A DNA stretch of 34,591 nucleotides from Chloroflexaceae bacterium (GCA_012033195.1 JAAUSQ010000015.1:1-34591); one strand, 5' to 3'; shown: positions 9,722 to 19,524, counted from the stretch's first letter. The notes: generated from the sequence alone by a model not told the origin. Translations and numbers: made by a program.

Positions 9722-10459
9722 TTACTCCGTGCTATCCGGGTCGATGCCAAGCGCACGCAGGCGGGCCGCGAGTTGTTCGGCGCGGCGGTGAGCCTGCTGC
9801 GCTTCCTGTTCGGCGGTGGTGATACGTTGCTCGGCGGTGGTGGCACGCTCCTCGGCGGTGGTGGCACGCTCCTCGGCGCTGCGAGCGCGGCGTTCCATCT
9901 CCACAAAGCTGAGGAACGGTTGCCCATCCGGGTAGTAGATGACCAGGTCGGCGAGGCGGTGCTCGAAGCGGATGCCCAACCGGGGGCTGACCCAGGCGTG
10001 CATTTCGGCGATGGTGCGGAGCCGCCCGCCCTGGCGCTGCCAACCGTTGAGGTCGTTGCTATCGGGGTCGTAGAGGTAGTACTCCTCCACGCCGTGGGTG
10101 TCGTAGAACTCGAACTTCTGCGCCAGTTCCTTGAGGCTGTTGCCAGGGGAGAGGATTTCGAAGACGACCTGTGGGGCGAGACCGTCCTCGCGCCACTGGA
10201 GGTAGGCTCCCCGGCGACCCTTGGGCCGCCCGAAGACGACCATCGTATCGGGGGCGCGGCGGATGTCGGGGCGTCCCTCGACGGGATACCACAGCAAGTC
10301 GCCCGCCACAAAGACCTGCGGGGCATCGCGGAAGAGCACTTCGAGATTTTCCTTCACTGTCACAATCCAGCGAAACTGCTCGGTATTTTCGGCCATGGGC
10401 TGTCCATCGCTTTCGGGATAGCTGATAGGTTCGGTCGGGTGGGCGGCAATGCTCATCAC
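9722..10459 (-). CDS. Uma2-family (DUF820, PD-(D/E)XK-like) protein with C-terminal coiled coil
   Basis: RRAPDTMVVFGRPKGRRGAYLQW, PQVVFEILSPGNSLKELAQKFEFYDTHGVEEYYLYDPD, then SAEERATTAEERATTAEQRITTAEQ heptads. Confidence 0.9.
   Translation of the reverse strand: MMSIAAHPTEPISYPESDGQPMAENTEQFRWIVTVKENLEVLFRDAPQVFVAGDLLWYPVEGRPDIRRAPDTMVVFGRPKGRRGAYLQWREDGLAPQVVFEILSPGNSLKELAQKFEFYDTHGVEEYYLYDPDSNDLNGWQRQGGRLRTIAEMHAWVSPRLGIRFEHRLADLVIYYPDGQPFLSFVEMERRARSAEERATTAEERATTAEQRITTAEQEAQQAHRRAEQLAARLRALGIDPDSTE
9810..9872. repeat. 21-bp tandem repeat inside the Uma2 coiled coil (3 units, two identical)
   Basis: TCGGCGGTGGTGATACGTTGC, then TCGGCGGTGGTGGCACGCTCC twice. Confidence 0.9.
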
Positions 10460-10473
10460 ACAATCTCCTCTCT

Positions 10474-10683
10474 CTACTGGTCGTCGGGTTGGTCGCTCTG
10501 GAGTTGTTGCACGCGCAATTCGGCGCTGTCGAGCAGGCGCTGGCAGGCTGCCGCAAGTTGCACGCCCTGCTCATAAAGCGCGAGGGCTTCGGCCAGCGGC
10601 AGGTTGCCCACCTCTAGCTGGGCGACCGTTTCTTGCAGGCGTGTGTACAGCGTTTCATATGTTTCGGTTGATGTCTCAGTCAT
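10474..10683 (-). CDS. xseB: Exodeoxyribonuclease VII small subunit
   Basis: YETLYTRLQETVAQLEVGNLPLAEALALYEQGVQLAAACQRLLDSAELRVQQL; overlaps xseA by 8 nt. Confidence 0.93.
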   Translation of the reverse strand: MTETSTETYETLYTRLQETVAQLEVGNLPLAEALALYEQGVQLAAACQRLLDSAELRVQQLQSDQPDDQ

Positions 10684-11902
10684 CGGTGTGTTGCTCCTCT
10701 ATTGGGGCGGGTGGCGCTGCCACTGCCGCAAGCTCTCCAGCGCGTAAGGTAAGCCGTAGCCGCTCGCCACGCTGCACCTGCGCGGGTGCAGTGACAACGC
10801 CACCATCGCTGGTGCGCTGTACAACGGCATAGCCTCGATGAAGTGTAGCATATGGGCTGAGCGTGATAAGCTGTTGTCGCAGCCCATCAAGCTGAAGCTG
10901 TCGCCGCTCGGTCAGGTAGCGCACCTGACGAGTAGCGCGTTGCACCAGATCATCAACCTGCTGCCGTGAACGTGCAAGCCACAGGGCCGGGTTCTGGCGT
11001 TGCAGCGTAGCCGTGGCACTATGCAGGGCGTTCTGGTGCATCCAGAGCTGTGCGCTCATTGCTTCGTCCAGTTGCTGCCGCAGCACTGTCACGGCCTCGG
11101 CAAGCACTGCCATATCGGGGACGGCCTGCTCTGCTGCCGCCGAAGGCGTAGCAGCACGGACGTCGGCAACATAATCAACAATGGTGGTATCCGTCTCATG
11201 ACCAACGCCAGTAATAACAGGCACAGGACTAGCAAAAACGGTGCGAGCCACAATCTCTTCATTGAAGCACCACAGGTCTTCGATGGAGCCACCACCCCGC
11301 GCCAGGATGATCAGGTCAACATCTTGCGCGTACAGCCGATACAGCGCCGCGCTGATGCTATCGGGGGCGCGTTCGCCCTGCACCAGACACGGCGACAGCA
11401 CCACTTCGACCAGTGGGTAGCGCCGCGCCAGTACGGTCAGGATATCACGGAGGGCGGCGGCCTGGGCCGATGTTGCAATTCCAATGCGGTGCGGCAATGG
11501 CGGCAGCGGGCGCTTGCGGCTCTCGTCGAACAGCCCCTCGGCGGCGAGGCGCTGCTTCAGTTCTTCGAAGCGGGCATGCAGCAACCCCACGCCAGCGGGC
11601 TGAAGCATATCGACATAAAATTGGAGCCGTCCACTCGGTTCGTAGATCGAGACACGCCCATGCGCCAGCACTGCATCACCATTTTGCAGATTGTGCGTCA
11701 GGCGGCTGGTGTAGGTGCGCCACATCGCTACATCAAGTGCGGCAGCATCGTCTTTCAGGGTAAAGTAATAGTGTCCCGACGAGGCCCGCTTCAGGTTGGA
11801 CACTTCGCCGAGTACCCAGATATCGCTCAGCATCACATCGTTTTCGAGCAGTTCGCGGAGGTAGCTGGTTATCTGGCTTATCGAAATGATATTGACAGTC
11901 AT
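10676..11902 (-). CDS. xseA: Exodeoxyribonuclease VII large subunit
   Basis: ISQITSYLRELLENDVMLSDIWVLGEVSNLKRASSGHYYFTLKD; RIGIATSAQAAALRDI; VDLIILARGGGSIEDLWCFNEE; VGHETDTTIVDYVADVRAATPSAAAE. Confidence 0.96.
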   Translation of the reverse strand: MTVNIISISQITSYLRELLENDVMLSDIWVLGEVSNLKRASSGHYYFTLKDDAAALDVAMWRTYTSRLTHNLQNGDAVLAHGRVSIYEPSGRLQFYVDMLQPAGVGLLHARFEELKQRLAAEGLFDESRKRPLPPLPHRIGIATSAQAAALRDILTVLARRYPLVEVVLSPCLVQGERAPDSISAALYRLYAQDVDLIILARGGGSIEDLWCFNEEIVARTVFASPVPVITGVGHETDTTIVDYVADVRAATPSAAAEQAVPDMAVLAEAVTVLRQQLDEAMSAQLWMHQNALHSATATLQRQNPALWLARSRQQVDDLVQRATRQVRYLTERRQLQLDGLRQQLITLSPYATLHRGYAVVQRTSDGGVVTAPAQVQRGERLRLTLRAGELAAVAAPPAPIEEQHTDD

Positions 11903-14900
11903 CTGGTACGTTGCTCCTGTGCTGCGCGTTGTTCGGCAGGTATGGCAGCCTGCTGATACAGGCGCTGGTTGATATTGAGTGATGACAGATGCCACTCGGT
12001 GCGGAGGGTTAACGGCCACGCGGTAATATCGTGCTGGATGCGTTCCAGGGTATGCCCATCTCCAATCAGGCCGAGTGCCTGGATTGCGGTACGGCGCAGG
12101 TTGAGCGCAGCAGGCGTTGCGCCGCTCCAATCTTGCATACTGCCAGCAAACGAGTTCAGCTTGGTGAGGATTACCCGATTCCAGGTGGCAATATCTTCAA
12201 TCGCAGTGCGTACTATCTCGTGGGTGCCAAGCCCTGGTGGGTAGGGCAGGTCGATACTCCTGATTACATCGTCCAGCCACGATAAAGATGCTTCGGCAAT
12301 GCCTATCCAGGCCAGCGATTGCAGCGCGGTGGCTTTGGTGATAAAGCAGCTGTTGTGGTGCAGCAGCAGCAGCAGCCAGCGGTACACATTGGCATGCCGT
12401 AGCCGCACTCGCCCTACACTGTAGGCAATCTGGTTCACGGCGTGGTCGGGGATGGCAGGCGCGGCTCCATCATCGAGGAAGAGCGCCCGTAGTTTTTCGG
12501 CAATCAGGTCGGCATCAAACAGGGTCAGTGCTTCGGCAGCGGCCATGTGGTTGCCTGCCACTCATCGGTACCCATCGCGGCGGGGGGGGCTGCATCATAA
12601 AATGAATCAGCAGCGTTGCATCGTCGCCATCAATCGCCAGATCGCCAAGCGCAAAGGCGGCTACGGCCCGCTCAAGCGGCTGGAGCATAGTGCTTTCCAG
12701 GGCTATGCGCAGCGCAGCATGCCCCGATTGCTGGATTGCTCTGTTGCCTTCGGTGCCCTTGCTCCAGAACACAAACAGCGGTATCAGGGTGGCATCCAGT
12801 CCATTCAGGCAGGCGGTCTGGTGGGCATGCTGTGCATCGAGGGTGGCATCTTCCTCGATGAGTGGCGCGGTATCAGTCGATTGCATCACCACACGCCCCG
12901 CACTGACCAGATCTTCGGGTGCAGGGATGTCCTGCGGTCGATAGGCTGTCCAGTTGATACCGGCCATGGTGGTATGTTTATAAAGGGTGCTTTCCGGGAA
13001 GCGGGCCAGTAAGACACGCAAGGCGCGTGCCGCCGCCAACCGCACGCGGGGGTGGTCGTAGCGCAGTTCGCCGCTGGCTTGTTCGGCCTTGTGTGTTAAT
13101 ACTAGGTTCAACTCTTCAAAAACTTTGGGATGCTGTAAACGTCCCATTGCGGTAGCAATCAAGGCGCGGCGTTCTTCGGATGGCTCGCGTTCGATGTGCA
13201 GGCGAGCCACACATATATCAATATATGCCAGCCGTGCCGCATCGCTCAGGCGCTGTTCGGCAGTATCGGAAAGTACACGCAGACATCGCGCCACCAGCAG
13301 GGTATGGTTGCTGGTCTGGTCGAGGATGGCAGCCCGGATCAGCGGGGCCAGTGGAACCGGATCGTCAAGTGCGCCTGCCAGTGCATACATGGTTTCTTCC
13401 CACCACGTCAGGCGTTGCGAGATGCCACACAGTGCAATAATATCGTTGAGCCGCTCGTGAAAGTCGGGGCGGCTGCGGAGTTCGAGCGCGGCGCAGTAGG
13501 CTTGCAGCGCCGGATAGACAAACCGCACCTGATGGTACCCTACTTCGACTAGGAGCCGATAGCTGAGGAAAAACTGAAACAGTGTTTCAAGGCTGTAATC
13601 ACGTTCGCGGCGTACCTCGGCCATAATTGCAAAAACATCATTGAGCAGCATTGCGTCGGTGCCACGCCAGCGAAATTCCCACGCTAGCCGGGTGAGCGTA
13701 CGGCGGGCCGCATCGCCCTGCAAGTAGCGGTCGGGCAGGCGGCTGAGGGACTGCTCAAGCAGATCTTGCAGCAGTTGGTTGCGTGATACGATGGCGCGGT
13801 CTTTGTAGACCAGTTGCTCGAACACAAAGACCAGCATCGCCGGGTCGGTGGTCAGGTCGAGCAGCCGATTTTCGAGCAGGATGCGATAGAGTTGCCCGCT
13901 GCGTTCGGCATTGCGCTGCCGGAAGTAGCGCAGTACCAACCGTTCGCTGAGCGGCTGGCTCAACACCACCGTGGCATGGTGGAAGATACGGGCCGGGAAG
14001 ACATCCTGCGTAGAGCTGACGATAAAGCGCTGGTTGGGCATACGGCGGGCCAGCGCTACAATATCGGTTGCGGCTTCGGCGCGGTCGTCTTCGGGCACAC
14101 TGTCCAGCCCATCCAGAATGAAGATACAGCGCTGAATGGTGCGTCGGTCGGGGGTGGGTTGGTTGAGCAGCGATTGCTGAAACTGGTTCTGCAATTCGCG
14201 GCGCAGGGCCGGCACGCGGCTGCCAACTGTATCAAGGATCATCTGTTCGAGGCGGTTGCTGCCGCGTTGCTGGTCGTAGCCAGACAGCGGCACAAAGACG
14301 GCTACCATCGCTTCGTGGGTGGCCTGTTCGCGGGCCAGTAGCGCCTGTTCATAGGTGAAGCGCTGGAGAATGGTGGTTTGCCCGGAGCGTGGCGGGCCAA
14401 GCAGGGCGATCAGGTTGGTGGGCGGCGTGGCCTCGCCCAGTCGCAATTCGCGGCGCAGTGTTTCCAGCGCATCGCTGCCGGGTGGGGCGTCGGTCGGGCG
14501 CTGCAAAAAGAGGTGCCACGGCTGGCCGGGTGGTATCACAATGGCTTCCACCTGGATAAATTCCGGGGTTTGCCAGCGGGCAAATTCTGGATTGCTTACA
14601 ATCGATTGGATATATTCCAGGCGGGCATTAGGCGCAAACAGCCGCCCATCGGGGCTGCGCATATACAGGACGGGCGTACTCCATTCGATGCTCGTGGGGC
14701 TAAAGACATGCCGCCGCGCTGCATTCACCGCCACATCAACAAAGCCGTGCCGCAGCAGGTATTCGCTTAAATGCGCACTGAAGACCCGCGCCACCGAGAT
14801 ATCGAGCAGGCGTTGCATTGCCAGCACTGCCGGAATGTGGCTGCGCTGGACCAGGCGGGCCGCCAGCGAGGTGGGGGCGTGCAGATCAACCGAGTTGCTG

Positions 14901-15753
14901 GGGCGCGGGAAGACCTGTTGCGCGGCAGTATTGCAGGCGATCAGGATGACCAGGCGGGCCGCTCGGCGGCATCACGCAGACATTGCACCAGACGATCACT
15001 CTCAAAGAGCGTGGCGTTGCCGGTGTCGTGGTCTTCCAGCACAAGCCGGGTACCGCGCTGCCGATGGTGCAGGGCGTGTCCATAGTAGATCAGGGCATCG
15101 TAGGGTTGTTGGAGTGCGTTGATCAAGGTTTCGGGCGATACAACCACAAGCGGGTGCAGGTGCAGGTGACCAGCGTTACGTAGCGTGCTGAGGTGTGCTT
15201 CGAGTTCGCGCAGTTCGTTCTGTTTGTCGATAGCAACGAGGTCGGGCCACGCCGCCGTGCCGAGGTCGGCGGGAGCCGCAATTGCTAGCAGCACCCGCAG
15301 CGGGCGATATTCAAGCGGTTCGACCCATGGCTCGGTGCTGTCGAGGTAGCGTGAAAAGGCAATGCGGCTATCGGTGGCAAGCGGTCGTACTTCGTTACTA
15401 CTGGCACTATAATGCATGAGTTCCCAAGGGATTTCGTGCAGAGTTGTGTCTACGCTGTTGATCCAGAGTCGCAGCCGCAGGCCGCGTTGTCGAGCATCGG
15501 CGGCGGCAAGGGCCTGTTGAAAGGCATCATCAAGGGGCGGCGCAAACAGGCGGTAAAATAGTTCGAGACCATAACTTGCAATCGTGGCGCTACTGCCCGC
15601 AGGTGGGGCGGGCATGCCATCTAGATTGAGGCGGCCCCGGTATGCGTTGCCATCGGCGCGTTGCACGTAGACGCGGTACCTGGGGTCGTGCTCGTCGGGG
15701 TCGAGCACCTGGACTTCGATATCGTCCATGACAATTGTGGTTTGCAGGCTCAT
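11899..15753 (-). CDS. CHAT protease - NACHT NTPase - HEAT-like repeat protein, broken by frameshifts near 14950 and 12545-12590
   Basis: CHAT: YDALIYYGHALHH (His codon 15076-15078) and, in the shifted frame, RLVILIACNTAAQQ (Cys codon 14933-14935) then TSLAARLVQRSHIPAVLAMQ; NACHT: LLGPPRSGQTTIL, CIFILDGLDSVPEDD; C-terminal helical repeats continue into the 11899..12561 ORF. Confidence 0.85.
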
Positions 15754-15858
15754 AATTGTTTATGTTACGTTTATCATAGTGGAGAGGCTGAACAGATGAT
15801 ATTGTAGCACACTCGTGTGTCATTCTGAATGGGCACAGGTCTTTGGTGTGCTCTGAAC

Positions 15859-15885
15859 GCAGTGTAGCCAGACGTGTTACACTGC
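15859..15885. promoter_or_regulatory. Perfect inverted repeat (8-11-8) upstream of the response regulator-GGDEF gene
   Basis: GCAGTGTA-gccagacgtgt-TACACTGC. Confidence 0.4.
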
Positions 15886-15950
15886 AAGGCATGGACCCTG
15901 TCCTTCAGTACAATCCAGCATTGCAGACGGACTATGTGAGGGTTGCCTTT

Positions 15951-16895
15951 ATGAAAGTGTTGATTGTAGATGATGATTTTATTGCACGGTATACGTTAGA
16001 AACGAGATTGCTCTTTAATGGCTATGAAGTAATCACTGCGGCGAATGGGCAGATTGCCTGGTCGATCCTGCAAGATGAACTGATCCAGCTTGTCATTACC
16101 GACTGGATGATGCCTGAACTGGACGGTATCGGACTGGTGCAGCGGATACGGCGGGCGCATTTTTCGCGTTATATCTATATTATTCTGCTCACCTCGCGCA
16201 GTGGCCAGGATGACTTAATCACGGGCTTGCAGGCCGGGTCAGATGATTATCTGAAGAAGCCGTTTCACGAGGGCGAATTGCTGGCGCGACTGGCAATTGG
16301 CGAGCGTATTCTGAAGCTCGAAAGCGAACTGCGCGAGGCGCACGACCAGTTGTATCTGCGGGCCACCCACGATGGCCTGACCGGGTTGCTCAACCGACAG
16401 GCGATTGTGGAACGGGCCAATATGGAACTGGAGCGCAGCCTGCGCAACGGCCTACCGGTTAGCATTGCCATGCTGGATGTTGACCATTTCAAGCTGGTAA
16501 ATGATACGTATGGGCATATTGTGGGCGATACGGTGCTGGTGCATATCACGCAGATGGTGATGCGCTCGGTGCGTGGGTACGATGGGGTAGGGCGCTGGGG
16601 TGGCGAAGAAATTATGCTGGTGATGCCTGAAACGAGCCTTGAGCAGGCGCGGGTGATTGCCGAACGTATCCGCGAACAGATCGCCAGTATGACGATACCG
16701 CTGGAAACTGGGGCGCTGGTCTCGGTCACTGTCAGTATGGGTATCAGCAGCACCGAAGACCTGCACACGTCGCAACTGCGCAGCAACCTCGATACCCTGG
16801 TGCGACAGGCCGATGAAGCGCTATACCGGGCCAAACACAGCGGGCGCAATCGGGTTGCGCTGTATACACCCCTCAGTGTGCGGCCTAGTAGCTAG
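15951..16895 (+). CDS. Response regulator receiver - GGDEF diguanylate cyclase
   Basis: MKVLIVDDDFIARYTLETRL...VITDWMMPELDG...LKKPF; THDGLTGLLNRQA...MLDVDHFKLVNDTYGH...RWGGEEI; I-site RGYD five residues before GGEE. Confidence 0.95.
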   Translation: MKVLIVDDDFIARYTLETRLLFNGYEVITAANGQIAWSILQDELIQLVITDWMMPELDGIGLVQRIRRAHFSRYIYIILLTSRSGQDDLITGLQAGSDDYLKKPFHEGELLARLAIGERILKLESELREAHDQLYLRATHDGLTGLLNRQAIVERANMELERSLRNGLPVSIAMLDVDHFKLVNDTYGHIVGDTVLVHITQMVMRSVRGYDGVGRWGGEEIMLVMPETSLEQARVIAERIREQIASMTIPLETGALVSVTVSMGISSTEDLHTSQLRSNLDTLVRQADEALYRAKHSGRNRVALYTPLSVRPSS

Positions 16896-17374
16896 TTCAG
16901 GTCTGCCTCAACTGAACGCCGAAACTGCTCAAGCACTTCTATCACCTGCTGATATGCAGTGCGAATGGTTTGGACATAGATAGCGACTGTTGCATCGTTG
17001 AATGATTGCTGTGATGCTGCCTCCTCAAGTAGCAAGCAATACGCCGAGAGTGCCTGTGCTCCGATGATAGCACTGGTGCCTTTGAGCGTGTGGGCTTTGT
17101 TGCGAACCTCTTCTGTGTCGCCACCTTGTATGGCCCGCTCGATCTGGTCTATCACCGTGGGCACATCTTCGACAAAATGTTTAATCACTTCAAGAACCAT
17201 GACCCGCCCATAGTTGTTCATCTGCGTGATATAGCGTTGTAACACGGCAGGGTCAAGGATCGGAAGGGTTGTTCGAATGTGGGCAAGTTCTGGTCTGTCC
17301 ATAACGTTTAGCAGCGATTCTTCTGATAAGGTAGCATAGCGCGGCAGATGCACTTGCTCTGTCAGATGATTCAT
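16892..17374 (-). CDS. Hpt (histidine phosphotransfer) domain protein
   Basis: EEVRNKAHTLKGTSAIIGAQALSAYC, HxxKG Hpt signature. Confidence 0.88.
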   Translation of the reverse strand: MNHLTEQVHLPRYATLSEESLLNVMDRPELAHIRTTLPILDPAVLQRYITQMNNYGRVMVLEVIKHFVEDVPTVIDQIERAIQGGDTEEVRNKAHTLKGTSAIIGAQALSAYCLLLEEAASQQSFNDATVAIYVQTIRTAYQQVIEVLEQFRRSVEADLN

Positions 17375-17517
17375 ATATATTGTAACTCGCTCTGTGTCGT
17401 TCTTGCACAGCCAATAGTACTGTATCCGGGTAGCCCCTGCCGCTGGTAGGCAATTCCCTGTTATGCCCGATACCAGGACCTGACAGGGGTGCCTGTTGGC
17501 ATGGGTATGAACAAACG

Positions 17518-18575
17518 TTATTCTTGCACAAATTCGCGGGTAGATTGTACCGATTTGACAAACTCGGCAATCAGACGAGCGGCGTGCTCAACATCGGAGA
17601 ACGCTATCATTTCGTTAGGTGAATGCATGTAGCGGTTAGGGATGCTGACAACTCCGGTTGCGACACCGTTGCGCATATAATACATTGCATCGGCATCGGT
17701 GCCCGTGGAGCGGGGCGTAATCTGCACACTGAAGGGTATTGCAAGGCGGCGGGCAGTTTCAACCAAGCGGGCATACACAAGCGGATGATTGGCCGAACCT
17801 CGCGAGAGCACCGGGCCACCACCAAGCCGGACATCTCCATCCTGGCGTTTATTCGATTCGGGGTGATCGGTTGCGTAGGTGACATCAACCACAATGGCGG
17901 CGTGCGGGTGGTAATTGTAGGCGGCAATGCGTGCGCCACCGAGCGAGATTTCTTCGTGGGTCGTGGCAACGGCAGCCACACTGACGGATGGGCGATCCTG
18001 GACGAGCAGGCGCAGCGCTTCGAGCACGGTGAAGGCCCCAATGCGGTTATCGAGGCTGCGGCTGACGATGCGGCCATTGGGGAACGCGTGCAGTGGTACA
18101 TCAAGCACGCCCGAACACCCGATCTGCACACGTTCTTCGGCCTCGCTGCGGTTGGTTGCGCCAATGTCAATCCAGAGGCTCTCGATCTTGGTGGCAGCGT
18201 TGCGGTCATCGCCTGTTATTAAGTGGATCGGCTTCTTGCCAATCACCCCTATGACAAAGCCTTGTGTACCAAGCAGTCGCACCCGTTGGCCCACAAGTAC
18301 CTGTGTGTCCCATCCGCCAATAGGCTGAAAGTAAAGGTAGCCATCTTCATCAATATAGCTTACCATGATACCAATTTCATCGATATGTCCGGCGAGCAGG
18401 ATGCGGGTAGCGCCGCCGTTGAGCACCGCGTAGCTGTTGCCAGATACATCGCTCGAAACATCATCGGCAAGGTGCGGGCTTCTTCCCGCCAGATGCGGGC
18501 GGCGGCTTGTTCATCCCCAGAAGGGCCGGGGCTATCGAGTAGTCGGTTTAAAAAAGCAAGGCGCGCTTCGTCCAT
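17518..18575 (-). CDS. M42-family aminopeptidase, frameshift near 18475
   Basis: N-terminus MDEARLAFLNRLLDSPGPSGDEQAAARIWREEARTL; shifted frame ADDVSSDVSGNSYAVLNGGATRILLAGHIDEIG; DNRIGAFTVLEAL; TTHEEISLGGA; YMHSPNEMI. Confidence 0.88.
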
Positions 18576-18612
18576 TACACAGCCTCCTCATCGAGCGTGA
18601 GCCATAGGGCAG

Positions 18613-18658
18613 ATTATACCATACCCGTTTGGCGGGTGTCGGAGAGGTATGGTATGCT
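18613..18658. promoter_or_regulatory. Overlapping divergent promoters whose extended -10 elements form a 10-bp inverted repeat
   Basis: ATACCATACC 18616-18625 and GGTATGGTAT 18646-18655; minus strand TGG-TATAAT, plus strand TGG-TATGCT; candidate -35 elements CCGACA (minus, 18637-18642) and TTGGCG (plus, 18629-18634). Confidence 0.5.
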
Positions 18659-18696
18659 GCACATGTGGTCGAATTCACAATGGAATGGCATATGGT

Positions 18697-19524
18697 ATGC
18701 GACAGGTTGGCGTTCTGTTCAATCCGTTTTCCGAGCGTTCGCAGCGGCTTTCCGGCGAACTGGCCCGGTGGCTGCGCGAACGTGATTATCGTGTCTGGCA
18801 TGGCACCTCGGAAGATGGGCGGGAACATCCGGAAGTGTTCCAGGTTATGAACTTGCTTATCGCACTTGGGGGGGATGGCACCGCGCTGCGGGCGGCACGG
18901 CTCGCCATTCCATACAATATACCCATTTTGATGGTAGGAGTTGGACGGCTCAACTTTATGGCAGAGTTGACCGAAGAAACAATGCTGACCGGGATGGCGA
19001 CGTTGCTGGCGGGGCGCGGGTGGTACGAACAGCGTACCCTGATTCGTACCACGCTCATGCGGAACGGGCAGACGATGTATACCGCTGTGGGGCTGAATGA
19101 GCTGGTGCTCTCACGCGGCGATGTCAATCGGGTGCTTACCCTGGATGTCCATATTGATGGCATCCCATTAACAACCTATCGTTCCGATGGCGTGCTGGTC
19201 GCCACCGCGACGGGTTCGACGGCCTATGCGCTCTCGGCAGGCGGGCCAATCATTGACCCGCGTTCCAAGTCGCTGGTGCTGGTGCCGATTGCGGCCCATC
19301 TTACGGCGGTGCCTTCGCTGGTGCTCCACGAGGATACTGTGGTAACCCTGACCAAACGCAGCCACTACGAGGCGGCGTTGTCGGTGGATGGCGGCACCAG
19401 TGTTCCGATCCAGCAACACGATGTTGTGCAGGTGCGCCGCAGTCGTCAGGTATGTACGTTGGCGCGGGTGCAGCCACCCGAAGAACTCTATGCGAGTTTT
19501 GTGCGACGGTTGCGCCGCGAGTAG
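18697..19524 (+). CDS. nadK: NAD kinase
   Basis: MRQVGVLFNPFSERS; LLIALGGDGTALRAAR; TYRSDGVLVATATGSTAYALSAGGPIIDP. Confidence 0.93.
   Translation: MRQVGVLFNPFSERSQRLSGELARWLRERDYRVWHGTSEDGREHPEVFQVMNLLIALGGDGTALRAARLAIPYNIPILMVGVGRLNFMAELTEETMLTGMATLLAGRGWYEQRTLIRTTLMRNGQTMYTAVGLNELVLSRGDVNRVLTLDVHIDGIPLTTYRSDGVLVATATGSTAYALSAGGPIIDPRSKSLVLVPIAAHLTAVPSLVLHEDTVVTLTKRSHYEAALSVDGGTSVPIQQHDVVQVRRSRQVCTLARVQPPEELYASFVRRLRRE

Noticed and set aside
11000-11956. 318-aa plus-strand ORF opposite xseA
   Set aside because: Antisense to well-conserved xseA; low-complexity translation without recognisable motifs.
13814-15122. Plus-strand ORFs over the CHAT-NACHT gene
   Set aside because: Antisense of a conserved coding region; codon-bias shadows.
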